From positions 4,154,001 to 4,218,000 of the forward strand of contig OZ244811.1 of assembly GCA_965220105.1 (NCBI GenBank): 64,000 nucleotides of DNA. The letters are read 5' to 3'. Positions 63,007 through 64,000 of the stretch are shown piece after piece (the stretch's first letter is position 1; each line of letters opens with the position of its first letter). The position numbers and the translations under genes are program-made. The notes below the pieces were generated by a model. It saw only the letters and a list, made by a program, of their open reading frames with translations. It had not been told where the DNA came from and ran no database searches. This DNA comes from Bin87 sp965220105 (GTDB lineage Bacteria > Chloroflexota > Dehalococcoidia > Lucifugimonadales > UBA3495).

Positions 63007-63873
63007 TCAGAGGGTGCGAGGGCTTGGTACCGTCATGCGTGCAGATACCAGGGCGTCCTGTTGGCCCCGTTCGTTGTAGACGGTGATGAATACCTCGAAG
63101 GCAACTGCACCCGAATCGTAGACCTGACGTTGGGTCACCTTTGCCTCTCCGCGCAATACCTCGCTGCGGTTGGGCGGCGCGTGGAATCCGATGCCCAGGC
63201 TGCCTCCCCAACGGAAATCGTCGCCAAAGTAACCACTCAGCCAGCCTTCCAGCCAGCCGGCGACCGTGCCGGCCGCCAGGCTATCGTCGAACCCAAGGTC
63301 GACTCCGGCCAGCCGGCTACCCAGTGAACTCCAGGTAGCCAACGACAAACCCTGCGGCAACGCAAACTGCTCCGTCGGCAGAGTGTCCCCCACCGTCAAA
63401 TCAGCCGGGTTTGCCGTCGCCGCAGTTGGGTCGGTTCCCTCCCGCGACTGCGGTGGTTTGGCATTTCCCTCGAGGACCGACGAATCAGCGCCGGGCGCAT
63501 CGACGGCGCCAATCGCGTATGTCGCCTTTGACCGCAGAATTTCCGTGCCAATTTCGTCCACTGCAAACGCATCCACCAGCAATTGTGGCTGGTCTGGACT
63601 GCCGAGCACGTCTCGCAGCCACCCGCCCACCTGCACCCGGCGCCCCGGTATCGGAGGCCGGTAAAAATCGAACCCCTGCCAGATGGCGGTCAAAGGCAAT
63701 TGCCCGCACCGCTTTAGCAATAACGCACGGCAATCGTTCGCCAACAAGTTGGGATACCGCGAATTCTGGCCGGCCAGCCGTTGGTATTCAGCCAGCACTG
63801 CCTCGTCGATCAGGTATTCCAGGTTGCCCAGCTGATCCCCGGGGCGCAATCTCCCCAGATAGTCCGTCGACAT
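63007..63873 (-). CDS. MaoC-like double hot-dog protein
   Basis: A 288-residue protein with two hot-dog-like halves joined by a Pro/Ala/Thr linker (about residues 125-165). The first half resembles MaoC-type N-terminal domains (GRLRPGDQLGNLEYLIDEAVLAEYQRLAG, YPNLLANDC, PIPGRRVQVGGWLRDV). Such proteins hydrate enoyl-CoA or bind acyl-CoA. The catalytic Asp/His hydratase dyad is not obvious. It lies six bases after a TPR-protein gene on the same strand. Confidence 0.7.
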   Translation of the reverse strand: MSTDYLGRLRPGDQLGNLEYLIDEAVLAEYQRLAGQNSRYPNLLANDCRALLLKRCGQLPLTAIWQGFDFYRPPIPGRRVQVGGWLRDVLGSPDQPQLLVDAFAVDEIGTEILRSKATYAIGAVDAPGADSSVLEGNAKPPQSREGTDPTAATANPADLTVGDTLPTEQFALPQGLSLATWSSLGSRLAGVDLGFDDSLAAGTVAGWLEGWLSGYFGDDFRWGGSLGIGFHAPPNRSEVLRGEAKVTQRQVYDSGAVAFEVFITVYNERGQQDALVSARMTVPSPRTL

Positions 63874-63879
63874 TGCCGG

Positions 63880-64000
63880 CTATTCGACGACGCCAGCGCG
63901 GCGAGCGTATTCGCTCAAGTCCGCCGCCGCGGCGTCGCTGTCGCCCAGCGCCTCGTGGACAAACCCCCTACCCCGGTAAGCATCGTTCAGGTTGGGGTTT
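63880..64000 (-). CDS. Tetratricopeptide-repeat protein, C-terminal end (cut by window edge)
   Basis: About 40 residues are visible: NPNLNDAYRGRGFVHEAL, then GDSDAAAADLSEYARRAGVVE and a stop at 63880-63882. The spacing Y-RG--H--LGD---A--D matches one TPR unit. The rest is outside the window. Confidence 0.7.
   Translation of the reverse strand, partial: NPNLNDAYRGRGFVHEALGDSDAAAADLSEYARRAGVVE

Overview
The window is GC-rich, densely coded bacterial chromosome. Its gene content fits a marine or host-associated Chloroflexota of the SAR202 / Dehalococcoidia type: LLM-class flavin oxidoreductases, SDRs, an FMN 2-hydroxyacid oxidase, a beta-keto acid cleavage enzyme, family III CoA-transferases, an orphan molybdenum hydroxylase subunit, a 2-oxoacid:ferredoxin oxidoreductase and CobN-type cobalt chelation. 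The lineage is inferred from gene content; no rRNA gene is present. No tRNA, rRNA or CRISPR array was seen.

Layout. 1-5.9 kb (minus): H+-pyrophosphatase (cut by the edge), phosphoesterase, LLM oxidoreductase, a HAD protein, and an amidase with a small GatC/AtzG-like partner. 6-11.7 kb (plus): CPBP protease, trpA, a Tyr/Phe-rich leader peptide with terminator in front of a DAHP synthase, a GNAT, a cytidylate-kinase-like protein and rhomboid. 12-17.5 kb: BKACE, an orphan molybdopterin hydroxylase subunit with a MoaD-like protein, and a low-GC NucS-like nuclease that abuts a truncated DUF3352-like gene. 17.6-26.6 kb: a cobalamin riboswitch with terminator leading cbiE-cobN-(unknown)-cbtB-cbtA-chlID. 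26.6-30.4 kb: glyS, birA and two SDRs, the second lacking its catalytic residues. 30.4-33.1 kb: an IS66-type element with inverted repeats and a near-perfect target duplication, its transposase frameshifted by a 17-bp tandem duplication, followed by a second NucS-like gene. 33.3-39.7 kb: hisZ-hisG-(phospholipase-like)-hisD-hisC-hisB.

39.7-45.5 kb: enoyl-CoA hydratase, an NfeD/slipin pair, meaB, a palindromic MITE-like repeat and an SDR. 45.6-54.1 kb (mostly minus): a cysteinyl-tRNA synthetase fused to a family-2 glycosyltransferase, a tandem-domain CoA-transferase, a 42-residue membrane peptide, a DAO-type oxidase, FmdB and DUF971 proteins, and a ThDP enzyme. 54.1-55.2 kb: AT-richer and decaying, with a gene split by one in-frame TAG. 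55.2-60.6 kb: a three-gene 2-oxoacid:ferredoxin oxidoreductase and an FMN hydroxyacid oxidase. 60.6-64 kb (minus): alpha/beta hydrolase, TenA, PIG-L deacetylase, a hot-dog protein and a TPR protein cut by the edge.

How it fits together. Cobalt import (CbtAB), cobalt insertion (CobN plus a fused ChlI-ChlD) and ring methylation (CbiE) sit under one B12 riboswitch; MeaB, which serves a B12-dependent mutase, is elsewhere in the window. Aromatic and histidine biosynthesis are present as a DAHP synthase with an apparent ribosome-mediated attenuator and a compact his operon. The strongest leads for undescribed biology are the Tyr/Phe attenuator at 7849-8050 and the CysRS-glycosyltransferase fusion at 45615-47822.
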